This document shows positions 62,317-64,000 of a DNA stretch of 64,000 nt, one piece after another. The stretch spans positions 2,046,001-2,110,000 of the forward strand of contig NZ_JAJHIZ010000003.1 of NCBI RefSeq assembly GCF_021538615.1, given 5' to 3'. The notes under the pieces were generated by a model that was given only the letters and a program-made list of their open reading frames with translations, was not told where the DNA came from and made no database searches. The stretch's first letter is position 1; each line of letters opens with the position of its first letter. The translations under genes and the position numbers were made by a program. The DNA comes from Niabella agricola. GTDB lineage: Bacteria; Bacteroidota; Bacteroidia; Chitinophagales; Chitinophagaceae.

Positions 62317-64000
62317 TTACCCTTTTTTTGTTTTTCCCAAAGCGCTAAAAAAGCCTTTTTTCTTCTTTCCTTCAATAAATGCATCATCCTGGTAATAATC
62401 GTTTCCGCTCTTTTCGCCATAGCCGTACCCATAGCCATAGTTGCCATAATAGCCGCCGCCGGTGGGTAGCTTCGTGTCGTTCAGTACAATAGAAAGATTG
62501 GGCATTTTTTTATTCTCATACATCTCATTGATCAGGCTTAGCTGCTTCTTAAACGTATGTCCCTGCCGGGTTACATACAGGGTACAATCTGCATATTTGG
62601 CCAGGGTAAGCGCATCACTTACCATACCGATAGGCGCCGTATCAATAATGATATAATCAAACTTATTTTTTAGTTGTGCAAATAACTGGTCTGTTTTTTC
62701 ATTCAGCAGCAGCTCGGCGGGGTTGGGGGGTATCGGGCCACAGGGCAGCACATACATATTCTCTTCCCCTGCCACCGGAATGATCAGGCTATCCAGGTCT
62801 ACATCCCCGATCATATAGTTGCTGATCCCCTGCCGTTTCTGCATATCGAGTCCGCTCAGCACCTTGGGTTTCCGCAGGTCAAATTCCAGCACGATCGTTT
62901 TTTTATCCGTAAGACCGTAAACCGCCGCCATATTGGTACTGATAAACGATTTCCCTTCTCCTCCAAACGAAGAAGTTACCAGGATCACCACCTTATCCCG
63001 CTTGCCGGTAATATACTGAAGATTGGACCTCAGCAGCCGGAACTGCTCGGCAATCAGGGTGCGCTTGGTTTTGCTCACCACCAGGGTTTGGTCCGACTTG
63101 GAGTGCCCGATCTCTCCCAGTATCGGTGCATTGGTGGCCCGCTCTATATCTGAGCGGGTATTGACCCGGTCGTTAAGTGCTTCTTTTAATACCAGGAATA
63201 AGCCCGGGATAGCGAGGCCAAAAAGCAGGGCCGCCAGTTTTACATTCCTGGGGTTGGGCTTTACCGGCACCAGGTCGGGTTCCGCCTTCTCTATGATCTT
63301 GGTGTTTGAAATAGTACTGGCCCGTTTGATCGCCGCCTCTTCCCGCTTTTCTCCCAGCACTTTCGCCAATGCCAGTTTGGAAGTAAGGTCCCGTTCAATT
63401 TCGGCTTGTTCCGTAATTTTTGCCGGCATTTGCAATGCACCACCGGTATTTTTCGACTTTTCCGTGGAAACAAAACCCAGGTTTTTCTTATAGCTGTTTT
63501 TCAGCGTTTGTATATTGGTTACTGCCCCCTTCCGCAGGGTTTCAATGGTTTGATCCAGTTGCTTTATTTGCGGGTTGTCTACCGGAACATTGCCATCCAC
63601 CAGATTTTTACGCTGCAGCTGCGCTTCATTTAATTTTGTCAATACATCACCCAGACCGGGATCCTTTACTCCAAGTGCTGAAGGTGTTAATACACTATTT
63701 TCTCCCTTTGCAATACTGCTTTCCAGCAGATCAAGTGTATTTATGGCCATTCTTTGTTCCTGCCCCGCCGCATCCTGCTCCTGGGCCCGCTGCAACAGTG
63801 ATGTAATTTGCAGGGTAGCATCTACCAGGTTATTATTCTGCTGGTATGCCACCAGTTTCCGCTGCAGGCTGTCGATATCATGCTGTACAATACCCAGTCG
63901 GTTATTGATAAATTCGATGGTGAGATCCATCGAAGTATTCCCTTGCTCCACCTTCCAGATGGTGTATTCTTTCATCAGGGTATTTACCACATCGGAGGAA
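62317..64000 (-). CDS. Wzc-type tyrosine kinase / polysaccharide co-polymerase, 5' end outside window
   Basis: The frame is open to the right edge, so only the C-terminal 560 codons are seen; Wzc proteins are usually 700-820 aa. The visible part has a long coiled-coil periplasmic region (DIDSLQRKLVAYQQNNNLVD, KLNEAQLQRKNLVDG), a membrane helix (VKLAALLFGLAIPGLFLVLK) and the BY-kinase domain: Walker A SSFGGEGKSF, Walker A' VLEFDLRKPK and Walker B YIIIDTAPIGMVSDA. The tail has a tyrosine cluster (GGYYGNYGYGYGYGEKSG), the autophosphorylation site removed by CpsB-type phosphatases such as the one at 40.8 kb. Controls chain length and export. Confidence 0.92.
   Translation of the reverse strand, partial: SSDVVNTLMKEYTIWKVEQGNTSMDLTIEFINNRLGIVQHDIDSLQRKLVAYQQNNNLVDATLQITSLLQRAQEQDAAGQEQRMAINTLDLLESSIAKGENSVLTPSALGVKDPGLGDVLTKLNEAQLQRKNLVDGNVPVDNPQIKQLDQTIETLRKGAVTNIQTLKNSYKKNLGFVSTEKSKNTGGALQMPAKITEQAEIERDLTSKLALAKVLGEKREEAAIKRASTISNTKIIEKAEPDLVPVKPNPRNVKLAALLFGLAIPGLFLVLKEALNDRVNTRSDIERATNAPILGEIGHSKSDQTLVVSKTKRTLIAEQFRLLRSNLQYITGKRDKVVILVTSSFGGEGKSFISTNMAAVYGLTDKKTIVLEFDLRKPKVLSGLDMQKRQGISNYMIGDVDLDSLIIPVAGEENMYVLPCGPIPPNPAELLLNEKTDQLFAQLKNKFDYIIIDTAPIGMVSDALTLAKYADCTLYVTRQGHTFKKQLSLINEMYENKKMPNLSIVLNDTKLPTGGGYYGNYGYGYGYGEKSGNDYYQDDAFIEGKKKKGFFSALGKTKKG

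Overview
The window comes from a Bacteroidota chromosome, most likely family Chitinophagaceae (inference). The grounds are: -7 promoter elements of the TAnnTTTG type, several ECF sigma factors each followed by a small membrane or envelope gene, DUF5686/carboxypeptidase-regulatory-domain and beta-barrel outer-membrane proteins, a two-gene transketolase, an L17 with a long Ala/Glu tail, and a zinc-free L36. No tRNA, rRNA, CRISPR array, transposase or intact prophage was seen.

Layout. 1-4.3 kb: an envelope protein cut by the window edge, then a minus-strand ECF sigma / anti-sigma / two paralogous outer-membrane barrels operon. 4.6-10.9 kb: the cell-shape cluster mreB-mreC-mreD-mrdA-rodA on the minus strand. 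11.1-14.8 kb: transketolase C-terminal half, a second ECF sigma operon, a possible very short transcript, and an MBL-fold hydrolase. 14.9-19.6 kb: divergent GH127 and GH78 glycosidases. 19.8-22.4 kb: PEP carboxylase. 22.6-26.7 kb: the alpha operon infA-rpmJ-rpsM-rpsK-rpsD-rpoA-rplQ with its own promoter and terminators. 26.8-30.5 kb: small envelope genes and a truncated sigma factor. 30.5-33.9 kb: an IcmF-type B12-dependent acyl-CoA mutase split into two genes. 34.3-40.3 kb: class III aminotransferase, rpiA, DUF5686 protein, MBL hydrolase, third intact ECF sigma. 40.8-64 kb: a capsule/exopolysaccharide locus, bounded by a CpsB-type phosphatase and a Wzc-type tyrosine kinase that runs off the window.

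The polysaccharide genes form a readable pathway. RfbA and RfbB make dTDP-4-keto-6-deoxyglucose. One or both FdtA/QdtA-like ketoisomerases, a DegT-type aminotransferase and a hexapeptide acetyltransferase can turn it into a dTDP-3-acetamido-3,6-dideoxyhexose. A WbpB/WbpD-like pair points to a 2,3-diacetamido-uronic acid, and a UDP-glucuronate decarboxylase to UDP-xylose. Five glycosyltransferases, a Wzx flippase, an asparagine synthetase-like amidotransferase and a candidate polymerase complete the set.

The most unusual signal lies between genes. A modular repeat recurs in intergenic gaps. Its terminal word (AATTTGAAAATGTGGAAATG and variants) usually reads in the sense direction just after a stop codon. 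All four gaps between rpsM and rplQ carry quasi-palindromes built from four different short-word vocabularies. All functional calls are by reading; no database search was run.
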